Part shown: piece after piece, positions 25,001 through 35,039 of the stretch
Layout of the letters: each line of letters begins with the position of its first letter
How positions within the stretch are numbered: the stretch's first letter is position 1
Assembly (NCBI GenBank): GCA_020226215.1
Contig: CM035236.1
Span: 6,329,001-6,393,000 of the forward strand
Origin: Sindora glabra
Lineage: Eukaryota > Streptophyta > Magnoliopsida > Fabales > Fabaceae
Direction of reading: 5' to 3'
Length of the DNA stretch: 64,000 bases
Made by a program: the position numbers and the translations under genes
Notes under the pieces: generated by a model
The model's database searches: none
What the model was told of the DNA's origin: nothing
The model's input: the letters and a program-made list of their open reading frames with translations, nothing else

Positions 25001-26950
25001 GATATTAATAATAACACATGATGGATTGATTCTGGTTCTACAATCTATATCTCTAATACCTTGCAAGGCTTTCTAAACCAAAAGAAGTCAATAGGCAATG
25101 AGCAGTACATCTATTTAGGCAACAAAATGGGCTCATTAGTTGAAGTTATAGGAACTTGCATACTAGTTTTAGATACTGGCTTTAGTTTGATATTGGAAAG
25201 GATTTTTTATGTACCAAGTTTCTCTAGAAACTTAATTTTGTTTCAAAACTTTTGCCTTTTGAATTTTCAAATTTTGGTTTCAAAACTTTTGCCTTTTGAA
25301 TTTTCAAATAATATGTTTAAGTTATTTTATAAATCTAATCTTGTTGGAAATGGTACAATTTCTAATGGTCTTTTTCGAATTCAATTACAAGACAATATCC
25401 CTAATGATTCATTGCATGTTTCTAGTAACATAGATGTTAAGAGATGTGTTACTAATAAAGATTCCTCTGTGTTGTGACACTGTAAACTAAGTCATATCTC
25501 AATAGAGAGGGTTAAAAGGTTAGTAAAAGATAGAATACTTAGTGCGTTAAATTTTACTGACTTTGAAACTTGTATAGACTGCATAAAGGAAAAACAGACT
25601 AATAAGACTAAGAAGGGTGCCAAGAGGAGTACTATCATTTTACAAATCATACATACAAACATTTGTAGTCCAGATTTGGACTCTAGTAGTCCAAAATACT
25701 TTATCACCTTTATTAATGATTACTCACGATATATGTATCTCTATTTGTTGAATAATAAGAATGAGGCACTTAATGCCTTTAAGGTGTTTAAGGCAGAAAT
25801 AGAGAAACAATGTGATAAATAAATTATGATAGTGAGATCAGATAGAGGTGGTGAGTATTATGGTAGATACACTAAAGATGGATAAGCATTAGGTCCATTC
25901 GCTAGATTTCTTTAAGAGCATGGGATTATTGCCTAATACACCATGCTTGGGTCTCTGAACCAAAATGATGTAACTGAAAGAAGAAATCGAACACTATTGA
26001 ACATAGTAAAGAGCATGCTTAGCAGCTCTAAGCTTCCTAAGTTCTTTTGGATTGAAGCCCTTAAGACGGCTGTGTATATCCTTAACTAAGTTCCAACTAA
26101 GGCTATTGAAAATACACCATTTGAGTTGTTTAAAGGTTAGAAATCGAGTTTAAGGCATATGCATGTTTGGGGATGCCTGTCTGAGGTTACGGTCTACAAT
26201 CCATAAAAAAAAAACTGGATCCTAGGACCATAAGTGGTTACTTCATTGGATACTGAAAAGTCCAAAGGACATAGATTCTATTATCCATCTCATAGCGCTA
26301 GGATTGTGAAATCAAGAAATGCAAAATTTTTTGAAAATGACTTAATCAGTGAGAGTGATCAAATTCAACATTCAAACACTGAGCATGATCATTTTAGTTC
26401 TCAAGCTTTCACATCAAGTGATAGATTGGTTGTGATCCATACCCTTTAGGTACAATTAGGTATTGAATAGCCAATCATTGAGGATTCATAACCAGTTGGC
26501 CATAACCAAGTTAATTCGATTGTTAAACAATTACCAGAAATTGTTGAACAACTAGTTAAGGAACATGTTCCCCAAAAGGATGCTAACCCAACATTAAGAA
26601 GATCAACTAGGGAAAAGAGGTCAGCAATTCCTAGTGACTATGCTATGTATCTATAAAAGTTTGATTACAATATAGGAGTTGAAAATGACCCTGAGACATT
26701 TTTACAAGCTATCAACTACAGAAAATCCGAACTATGGAACAATGCCATGAATGAAGAAATGGATTTCATGGCATCTAATGGAGTCTAGGATCTTGTTAAG
26801 TTGCCTAGTGGTTCAAAGGCCATTGGGTGTAAATGGGTCTATAAGATGAAAAAGGACTCATTAGGCAATATTGAAAGATATAAGGCAAGACTCATGGTTA
26901 AGGGATTCACTCAAAAAGAAGGAATCGATTACACAGAGACTTTCTCCTGT
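25001..26950 (+). pseudogene. Copia 2 protease and integrase remnant
   Basis: The protease motif WIDSGSTIYIS near 25022 keeps the DSG triad. The pre-integrase zinc region starts HCKLSHIS just after a stop at 25477. The integrase core reads IIHTNICSP near 25645, so the first catalytic Asp is Asn, then FINDYSRY, IVRSDRGGEY (second Asp kept) and NDVTERRNRTL (Glu kept). Several stops and a run of frameshifted sequence follow before the reverse transcriptase. Inactive. Confidence 0.8.
25241..25314 (+). repeat. 37-bp tandem duplication inside copia 2 pol
   Basis: TTTCAAAACTTTTGCCTTTT occurs at 25241 and again at 25278. The first copy is read in another frame and the second in the original frame, so about 13 extra residues are inserted between YVPSFSRNLI and SKLLPFEF while the frame stays open. 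Confidence 0.9.
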
Positions 26951-28116
26951 GTCTAAGAAATATCCCTCCATGTAATAATGGCATTGGTTGCCCAATTTGA
27001 CTTGGAACTGCATCAGATGGATGTGAAGACGACATTCCTCAATGGAGATCTAGAGGAAGAGGTATATATGAAACAACTTGAAGGATTCTCCTTTGGTGTT
27101 GGTAAGCATTTAGTATGCAAGCTTAAGAAATGCATATATGGATTGAAACATGCCTCTTGTCAATGGTATCTTAAGTTTCATGATGTTATTTCCTCTTTTG
27201 GATTTGTGGAAAACGTCATGGATCAGTGTATATACCACAAGGTCAGTGGGAGTAAAATTTGTTTCCTTGTGCTATATGTGGATAATATACTGCTTGCAGC
27301 TAATGATAAGGGGTTGCTATATGAGGTGAAACAGTTTCTCTCTAAGAATTTTGATATGAAGGATATGGGTGAGGCATCTTATGTAATTGGTATTAAGATC
27401 CACAGGAATAGAACTCAATGCATTTTGGGTCTATCACAAGAAACCTATATCAATAAGGTCTTGGAGGGATTTTGGATGAAGGATTGTTCACCAAGTGTAG
27501 AACCTATTGTGAAGGGTGACAGGTTCAATTTGAATCAGTGCCCAAAGAACGATCTAGAAAGGGAACAAATGCCCAACATTCCATATGCTTCAACAGTTGG
27601 AAGCCTTATGTATACTCAAGTTTGTATAAGACCTGACATTACATTCGCAGTTGGAATGTTAGGGAGATATCAAAATAATCCAAGAATGGATCATTGGAAA
27701 GCTGCAAAGAAAGTGATGAGACATCTTAAGGGTACCAAACATTACATGCTGATGTACAGACGGACTGAGAATCTTAAGGCAGTTGGCTACTCAGATTTGG
27801 ATTTTGCCGGATGCGTTGATTCACAGAAATCAACATCAAGGTATATTTTTATGTTCGCTGACGGAGCCGTGTCTTGGAGGAGTGCAAAGCAAACCTTAGT
27901 TGCTACTTCTACCACAAAAGTTGAGTTCGTATCTTGTTTTGAGGTAACTTCATATGGTGTATGGCTGAAGAGCTTTATTTCTGGGATTAGAGTTGTGGAT
28001 TCAATTTCTAGGCCATTAAGAATTTATTGTGATAACTCAACTACAGTTTTTCTAGCTAAGAATGACAAAAGTGGAAGTCGAAATAAACACATCGACATTA
28101 AGTACTTAGCCATTTA
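26809..28116 (+). pseudogene. Copia 2 reverse transcriptase and RNase H, largely open
   Basis: From about 26816 the reverse transcriptase reads AIGCKWVYKMK, a stop interrupts at about 26956, and from 26978 a 379-codon open frame runs through LELHQMDVKTTFLNGDLEEE, KKCIYGLKHASCQWY and, at about 27275, YVDN: the second Asp of the catalytic YVDD is Asn, which should abolish polymerisation. RNase H has GYSDLDFAGC, VEFVSC, RIYCDNSTTV and NKHIDIKY. The frame ends at 28117 where a conserved continuation is cut by a stop; remnants go on to 28260. Confidence 0.88.
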
Positions 28117-28258
28117 GGAACGTGTCAAGGAAAATAAAGTCACCATTGTACACATTAGCACTGAGTTGATGATAGTAAATCCTGTAATAAAAGGCATACC
28201 ACTATTAATGTTTAAGGATCATATATTAAGGATGGGACTTAGTACTATATTGAGTCTT

Positions 28259-28260
<2 letters not shown>

Positions 28261-28303
<43 letters not shown>
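28261..28303. repeat. (AT)21 microsatellite
   Basis: A pure AT run inside copia 2, between the RNase H end and the polypurine tract. It arose after or during the element's own history. Confidence 0.97.
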
Positions 28304-28307
<4 letters not shown>

Positions 28308-28555
28308 TTTGTAATAAAGCTCTTATTCAATTTAAGTTATTTTCTCATTTCAAAGTATACACATTTATGTTTAGTGAAAAATAGCATTAAGAGGACCCAG
28401 AATAAGTATAAGACTTATTCATTAAGTTATGGTGGGTTGAGAAAATAAAATGTATCGTGATACATAGGAGGTAATACTCACATATAAAGGACTTATTACT
28501 ATGATCTATACATTGAATTTTCTCTACTTTTGAATACTTTTGGTTTTTATGGACT

Positions 28556-28566
28556 AAGTGGGAGAA
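28556..28566 (+). other. Polypurine tract of copia 2
   Basis: AAGTGGGAGAA sits directly before the 3' LTR. AAGTGGGAGA is the usual plus-strand primer of plant copia elements, which fixes the LTR start at 28567. Confidence 0.85.
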
Positions 28567-28987
28567 TATAGCCGTTTTCTTCTTTCTGAACGTTGGCAAC
28601 AAACTAATGTTAAGATGAAAGTGGTCCACAAAAACAAGAGAGCAATTTTTCTGCTCAAACGACCACCGAATGTACGGCTTCTTGATGGAGAAGCTGGCAG
28701 TGAGGAGTATAAAAACAAAAACTATGGTGTCCGGGTTCGACTAATGCTCATTTTATTTTCTGAAACAAAATTACACCATCAAAAGAACAAAGAACCAGAA
28801 CCTAGAAGTGTCCAAGTGCGAAAATTTAAGAGATTATTTGGTGCAATTCAAAGCCAGTGATTACAAAAACTTTAGTGTGCAATTTAACGTGACAATTGCT
28901 AGTGGTAAGTTTCCACACTCTCTGATTTAATTTTATGCTTCAATTAGGATATATTTATGCATCTGAATATCTTAGATATAATTTACA
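28567..28987 (+). repeat. 3' LTR of copia 2
   Basis: 421 bp, starting TATAGCCGTTTTC and ending AATTTACA, followed by the target duplication TAAAG at 28988-28992. The open frame at 28558-28860 in it is incidental. Confidence 0.93.
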
Positions 28988-28992
28988 TAAAG
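28988..28992. repeat. Target-site duplication of copia 2 (right)
   Basis: TAAAG, exact match to 22448-22452. Confidence 0.9.
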
Positions 28993-29402
28993 AAGAAAAA
29001 ATATATTTATTTATTGTGTTGGTTTCAATAATTAACCATAATCATCAAATTTGTGTACTTTTAAAAATAACAGCTTGAAGTTAATTTTATTAGTAGCTTA
29101 TTTTTCTTGATTTCTATTGAAGTCTAGACAAAAATACGTCATAAGTATTTTTGGTGAAAAATTAGTCTCTCACAAGAAAGAGTCTATTTAATTATCATTA
29201 AAAATTAAAAAAGTCACTAAAAGTTTAATAGTTTTTTTTTTTTAAGCTTGCGGTGAGGTAACACGCAATTTATCCAAAAAAACCCAGTGGATTTTTTTGG
29301 TGAAAAGCCAGTCTCCTCACAAGAAAATACCTATTTTATTATCGCTTAAAATTCTTTTAAAAAAAGGCAAAGGAAGTACCCTACTCCTATTGCAGTGGGA
29401 GG
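28993..29402. other. Non-coding flank with a small internal repeat
   Basis: The phrase TTGGTGAAAA...AGTCTC.TCACAAGAAA occurs near 29150 and again near 29300, a diverged duplication of about 150-bp spacing. No gene seen. Confidence 0.5.
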
Positions 29403-29665
29403 GTTTGGTGTGTTCAGAAAATTTTTTGTTTTTGTATTTTTAAAAATTATTTTTTATTAAAAATTAAAATTAAAAGTGATTGATATTATAAATAAAAAAT
29501 ATTTTATTTAATTATAAAATTGATATTTAGAAAATAATTAAAAATTAATTCTTATTTTTAAGTTACAATAATTTTTAAAAATAAATTTTAAAATTAAGTT
29601 TGTAAATATGTTTTTTATTTTTAAAAAATAAAAAACTATTTTTAAAAACAGAAAACAAGACGCTT
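29403..29665. mobile_element. Foldback element (MITE-like)
   Basis: The left arm (GTGTGTTCAGAAAATTTTTTG...TTTTTAAAAA) faces a right arm reading, in reverse complement, GTCTTGTTTTCTGTTTTTAAAAA. The interior is almost purely A/T. The arms are imperfect and I found no target duplication. Confidence 0.4.
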
Positions 29666-31805
29666 TTTCTCCTTTCCCGGTCCTGATTTCTCAGGCTCCA
29701 CATTTTCTGAGTTGTTCGTTAACGTTTACTTTGCTTCATTTTTTAGTTAATCTTGAATTTACGATCGGGCACATCAGCTGGTTTAGGTTTACTTCACCTG
29801 TCAACTGTAATCAGTTGTTCATAGAAGTTGGTTTCAGTGATGCGACAATGAATTCCTACAGTTGCTTTGAGCGTTGATAATTGCAGAGGTTATGCTTAGA
29901 GACGGCAATGTAGAAATTTATATATGATACTGTTTCATGAATTCCTCTTTCATGCTTTAGATTGTGTTTCGCCACAGATTAATTGCTTGCAGGATGAATT
30001 CTAGAATGTGTTTGATTTTTCCTTCAGGTATTTAGCTTTTCTTGGGAAATTTCTGTTTAGAAGTTCAAGTATTCCAGACGACAGGATGCATAGAAGAAAA
30101 AGAAGTGATTAGGTTTGTAGTTTGTACGCAGGTATTCTGCGAAATCGTTTTGTCTGAAGTTGATTTATTTTTTTATAAAAGGAAAAATGTTTGAAACAGA
30201 GCCACTGAGGAGTAGCGATGGCACCCAACTTTGCCAAAAAGACGCATGGATTTGATTTTGTTGTGGTAGTTTCTCAAATCACTCTCTCTTGTTTTGTTAT
30301 CAATAATAGATGGATATTTTCTATTAGCTTGGTTGGATGTCCATTCACAATCTTGTAGATTGATGATTGATTTTTGATGCCTCTTGGTTGTGCCTAATGT
30401 ATTTTCTAGCTCATGTTTGCCTGACATTATGCTTAGTTATTGTAATTTCATTGCACTCTTTTTGTTCTATAATTTGTTTGAATGAGTCAATGAAATAAAC
30501 TCTATCTGTTTGCATGTTTTAGATCCTGATAAAATTTTTTGTATTCTGGACAATTTTGTTCAAAAAGCTTTGTCTTTTTACATTTGTTCTGACAGTGATC
30601 ACCCCCTTAACAAATTGGAGAACTAATGCAAGTGGAAGGCAATGCAAAATTCTGGCTGAATTTCCCTAAGCTCTGTTTTCTTGATTTTGCCCTCTCTGTC
30701 TCTGTCTGCAGGCTTCGACAAAACCTTAACCTTCTCTTCTATGCAGAGATCATCTCTATAGATAAGAATTTTGTAGGCAAAAGTAATCTGGACACATAGA
30801 CGGAGAGAGTTGTGGGAGGAAACTACAAACTGGGTTGAAAATTTGGGAGTAGATTATTTGGTGAATTTATCTGGGTAGATTTATTTTTAGCCCCATTTTA
30901 GCTATTTCTTTTGGTTTTACTTCCTTGCAAAGTGAACTTTAGTTATTGGTTTATGCTTCTAACTTCTGTTTTCAATGCGATTTTTTGTTTTTGCAGCTTC
31001 TGATATTGTGGCCGTCAAGATGGTGAGTTTCAGTTTTCAATTCATTTTGATGTCAATGGGATTCAGTCTGTTACCTTTTTTATTAGTATAATTTCGTTTT
31101 GTGTTCTATTTTGTCAAATAAGGAACATATGTACTGATAACTTGCTGAGATATAGTGGATTATTAGAGCCATACATATCACCATGATATCTAGCATACAA
31201 TCATAACAGAACATGTGCACTGCTGGCTGAGTTTCCAAAAAAAAATTGGACAGAGGCATTGGCAGCCCATGCTCCTACACCAAGCATGAAACCAACCTAT
31301 TATATCACTGTATTAGACCATTTCCAACCATATTTCTATATGATATACATGTTATTGATCATGTGCGCTTTGTTTTCTAAAGATATATACCACATGCATA
31401 TTCAACCAATGTGAAAAGACTAGCACTCATGAGAATTAACTACCTTATACTTTTATTATGATTATGAAAAATGAAGATCATATGATATAGAGTCTGCACA
31501 GAGATACACCAGCCATCTTTTCTGTTAGGACATTTCTATACTAAATCATACTTTTGTCACATTAACATGTCTTACTTTTGTCATATTCATCCTTTTAGGG
31601 AGCTCATATCATAATTATGAAAGAACTGTTGAAGATGTATTTGAGCATTTTTAACTAAGCATTTGCTGCTTGTTGGCTGCCATTCAGTGTGTCAACTGCC
31701 AAGGTTCATCATGTTGCCAGTAAGGTATGTTGGCCAAATCATTATAATAGATTTTAATTTGAATTTATGAATTGGGGACTCACTCATCATTTCATTGCCT
31801 ACAAG
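29666..31805. other. Gene-like but decayed sequence
   Basis: Less AT-rich than the neighbours, with splice-like signals (for example CTGCAG near 30712, ATGGTGAGTTTCAG at 31019) but no maintained frame. Together with the exon remnant at 31806 it may be the relic of an intron-rich gene. I cannot assign coding exons in most of it. Confidence 0.35.
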
Positions 31806-31850
31806 TCTGCAATTGCAAAGCATATGGTTGCAGTCAGTACTAGTCTTGCG
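31806..31850 (+). pseudogene. Exon remnant like glucose-6-phosphate isomerase
   Basis: Fifteen codons read SAIAKHMVAVSTSLA and are followed at once by a GTATGC splice donor. Plant cytosolic glucose-6-phosphate isomerase, which interconverts glucose-6-phosphate and fructose-6-phosphate, has a very similar stretch (SAVAKHMVAVSTNLA, from memory). A candidate upstream exon at about 31650-31735 (ending GCCAGTAAG then GTATGT) could correspond to the preceding part of the protein but is too diverged to claim. The rest of the gene is absent, so this is at most a fragment. Confidence 0.45.
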
Positions 31851-33531
31851 GTATGCCATGTACTTTATTTTCATTTTCGACAGTTTTAGGGATATACTTC
31901 CGTAGATTTTGCAAATGGATTACCATCTGATCAACTGGGGAAAATAGCTGGAAGTCATGCAGACTACCACTAGTATACATTTTATTATTTTATAATTGAT
32001 TGATGTCACACCATTAAATAATTAAATATCGGAAGTGGGTGACCAATTAATTAGTTGATAATATAATGGATAGTAATAGTGTAATTAATTTAAATTGCTT
32101 TAGTTTTACAGTTTCAGTATAAAGTATATCAAAGTTGTACTGTTTGGTCTGGAATAATTATCAAATTTTAGTTTCTTGTAAGCATCAAGAGATAGCATTT
32201 TTATTATGTGTAAATTGAAGTTACAATGCACTTCACTACACTTCTCATACTCAATCCTTGTAGAATTTTATCTTATTTTCGAAGAAAAAGTTTTATCTTA
32301 TTACAGAAGAAGAAAAATAAATACAAACTTAAAAATAGAAAATATGTAGGTCTGGCAAATGTAAATTTTTTTTACATTCTTGAATTTATCTCTCGGTTTT
32401 AAGAAAAAAAATCTTAAAAATACTATAGAATATTTCCTGAGCTAACTTTCTGATTAAACAATACATTGAAGAGTAAAAGTTGAGCCCATTTGGGCGCAAG
32501 ACAACCCAAGAGGATTTCAACTTCGTAGCCAATCAATTCGTTGCGCGATTATTCCTTTGGTGTAGCATTAGTCCATAAATATTTTCCATGATTTCTTGTT
32601 TTTCATTTTTTTCAGCTAGATTTTCTAAGATTTTAATCATTTTCTACCTGAAGGGAATTCGTTCTGAAGCATTCTTCTTTTTTGTGATAAGATTTTTATT
32701 GGAATATTTGGAAACAAGGCAGATAGAAAGAGCTGGTTCCCAGCATGTGGGGTTGCATGGTGAATACCTGAACCCGAATAATAATAATAATAAAAATAAT
32801 AATAATCTAGAATCTATTGGACCCAACAACAATATTGAGAATAGTCCATGGCCGAAAAAACATAACGAGTAGTGGGAGCACAATCATATGGGCTCCAATT
32901 CAGTGAGAACGTCACTATCTAGAATTTGGCAAGTATAATTGGCCAACTTGTAAGCAACTGTAGCTTTGCTAAATAATTGATGGAGTGGTCCTGCCCTGCA
33001 CTTAGGACTTACCCATTCCATAAATGCAAATTTAGATCTTGTGATACCAACATTGATACGGATAAATCATGGACCAACCACATGTCATGCTTTTGGGCTC
33101 TATTGTATTACCAATTAATATAATTGTTCCCACCACCATTCAACACCGCCCATATGGGCTAACATATCATCTAACGAGCTTAGCTCCGTCCCTCACTCGC
33201 ATGCTAGGAAGATGCCCACATGCTGATGATGCAAAATATTCTACTTTGCTCCCTATTTATCCATTTTTCCCTCTTAATATCGAACTTTTAAACCCGTTAA
33301 TGACATACTACTAATACAATAGTAATATCATCAAATTTGATAATTAATAATTAATAAATTATTATATAATATATTAAATTTAATTTTAAAAAAAGTAAGA
33401 ATTGATGTGCAATCACATGTGATAATACATTGATATACCGCTATATCAATAATATGCCATAATATCTCCTATCTATAATGACAAAATAAAAAATAACAAG
33501 AATTTTATAATTTTCAATCTTACCATCACTA
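31851..33531. other. Intergenic region
   Basis: No supported gene. It includes an AAT microsatellite at about 32778-32810 that makes the frames at 32588-32872 look longer than they merit. The frame at 33069-33314 has no recognisable domain. Confidence 0.5.
32778..32810. repeat. (AAT)n microsatellite
   Basis: AATAATAATAATAATAAAAATAATAATAAT, one interruption. Confidence 0.92.
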
Positions 33532-33539
33532 ACTTTAAC

Positions 33540-34259
33540 CGATATTTTCATATCCGGACCGATCATTGACCCGAAAAAATAAGTGGGTGAAGGTTGGACC
33601 GGTTCAACCCGTCGAACTGGATGGTTGAACCAGTTAATATATTTTTTATGTATAAATTATAATATTATATAGATACATAAAAAATTAAATCAATTTAACT
33701 TGCATAAATATATTTATAAAATATAAAATAATAAATATTAATCTTACTTTAATTGTAAATATTTATTACAATTTTAATATTATTTTATAGTATTAAAATT
33801 ATATTTCATTTTAATCTAATGAAACTTTTAAACTAAATATTAGTTAAATAAGAATAGTTTAATTATAATATATAATATAAATATATATAATATATATTAT
33901 TTATAAAAAATTTAGATGAAGTTATATTATGAAAAATAGAAAACATATACATTATATATAAAGTTTGCCCTTATTATATCAAAGAATTCTTCTGTCAAAA
34001 TGGTAACAAAGCAACATTTTGAGTTAGTGGATGCTGGTTCAAGGCTTGCATAATGCAGTTTTTAAATTTTTTTCTTAAAGAGGAGTTGATCCGCCCGAAT
34101 CAGGTTGCACCGATTTGATGGTTTCCAGGTAATTACTAGGTCATCCGAAATCGGTCTGATCGATTGCCCGGATTTGTGATGGAACCCAAACCGAACTAAG
34201 GTTCGGTTCCTAGTTGGACCAGTTGAACCAGCCAATTTGGTCCAAGTTTTAAAACACTG
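33540..34259. mobile_element. hAT-like MITE with 8-bp duplication
   Basis: A 720-bp non-autonomous element. The exact 8-bp direct repeat ACTTTAAC flanks it (33532-33539 and 34260-34267), the length made by hAT transposases. Ends are CGATATTTTCATATCCGGACC on the left and, reverse-complemented, CAGTGTTTTAAAACTTGGACC on the right; CAGTGTTTT is a common hAT terminus. Subterminal regions hold repeated GGTTCAACC/GGTTGAACC-type motifs on both strands, which transposases often bind. The middle is AT-rich and non-coding. Confidence 0.85.
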
Positions 34260-34267
34260 ACTTTAAC

Positions 34268-35039
34268 ATTCTTATATGAAAACCTCAACTTTCTTATATG
34301 GAAATATCTACTTTTTAATTAAAAAGAATTATACTACTAATTTAGAAATAATAAAGTAATAAAAAATATTATAATCAATTTATCATTATTAATAATTTTT
34401 TATTTAATGAGTAAATTTATTGTAAACATAGGAGAGAATAAATAGAAATTATTTAAATATTTTAAATTAATATTTATCTATTAAAATCATTTAAATATTT
34501 TATTATTATTAAATTAATAATATGATTATATTCCTAATCAAAGTGGAAATTGCTCACCTTTATTCTTTTATTTTTCAACCTAAATAATACGTACATGTTA
34601 TGGTGACATATCACTTATTCAAATAAAAAATCACAGATTGGGATCATATTTAAGATAACTATACTTTAAAGAAAAAATTAGGTTAGTATTGTTTGTTGTA
34701 ATTTATTACAACGAAGTGTCACATGCCTATTTTTTTTCATTTACGTTCACCCGTAAATAGTTATTTACCATAAAGTCCAAAAGACAAAACGACATACTCA
34801 AAGTGTATTTCGAGAAGAACAAAAGTAACAAAATAAAAATTTTTATCGTCACATATTAAAATTAAAAAAAAGATAAAATAAAATAAAATTGAAAATTTTA
34901 TTTTATAAAAATTAAATTAATATAAATTTAATTATAAATAAAATTAATTTTTAGGATTAAAATGAGTTTTTAGTTAAGATAAAAATAAAAATAAATAAAA
35001 ATTTGGAGATACTGAACCTTATATAAATTTATAAATAGT
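34268..35039. other. AT-rich spacer before the tandem array
   Basis: No gene or element that I can support; A/T content is very high. Confidence 0.5.

Larger units (their letters stand above)
22453..28987 (+). mobile_element. Ty1/copia retrotransposon 2, full length, inactive
   Basis: A 6.5-kb element with 5' LTR (22453-22875), primer binding site, gag, protease, integrase, reverse transcriptase, RNase H, polypurine tract and 3' LTR (28567-28987), flanked by the perfect duplication TAAAG. The reverse transcriptase/RNase H frame of 379 codons is still open, but gag and integrase have stops and frameshifts and catalytic residues are altered. LTR identity of about 86%, counted by eye, indicates an old insertion. 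The LTR ends are TA...CA rather than TG...CA. Confidence 0.95.

Noticed and set aside
28558..28860. 100-codon open frame
   Set aside because: It lies almost entirely in the 3' LTR of copia 2 and the same stretch is broken in the 5' LTR; it has no domain.
32588..32872. Paired open frames on both strands
   Set aside because: They are lengthened by the AAT microsatellite and contain poly-Asn or poly-Leu; no domain or splice context.
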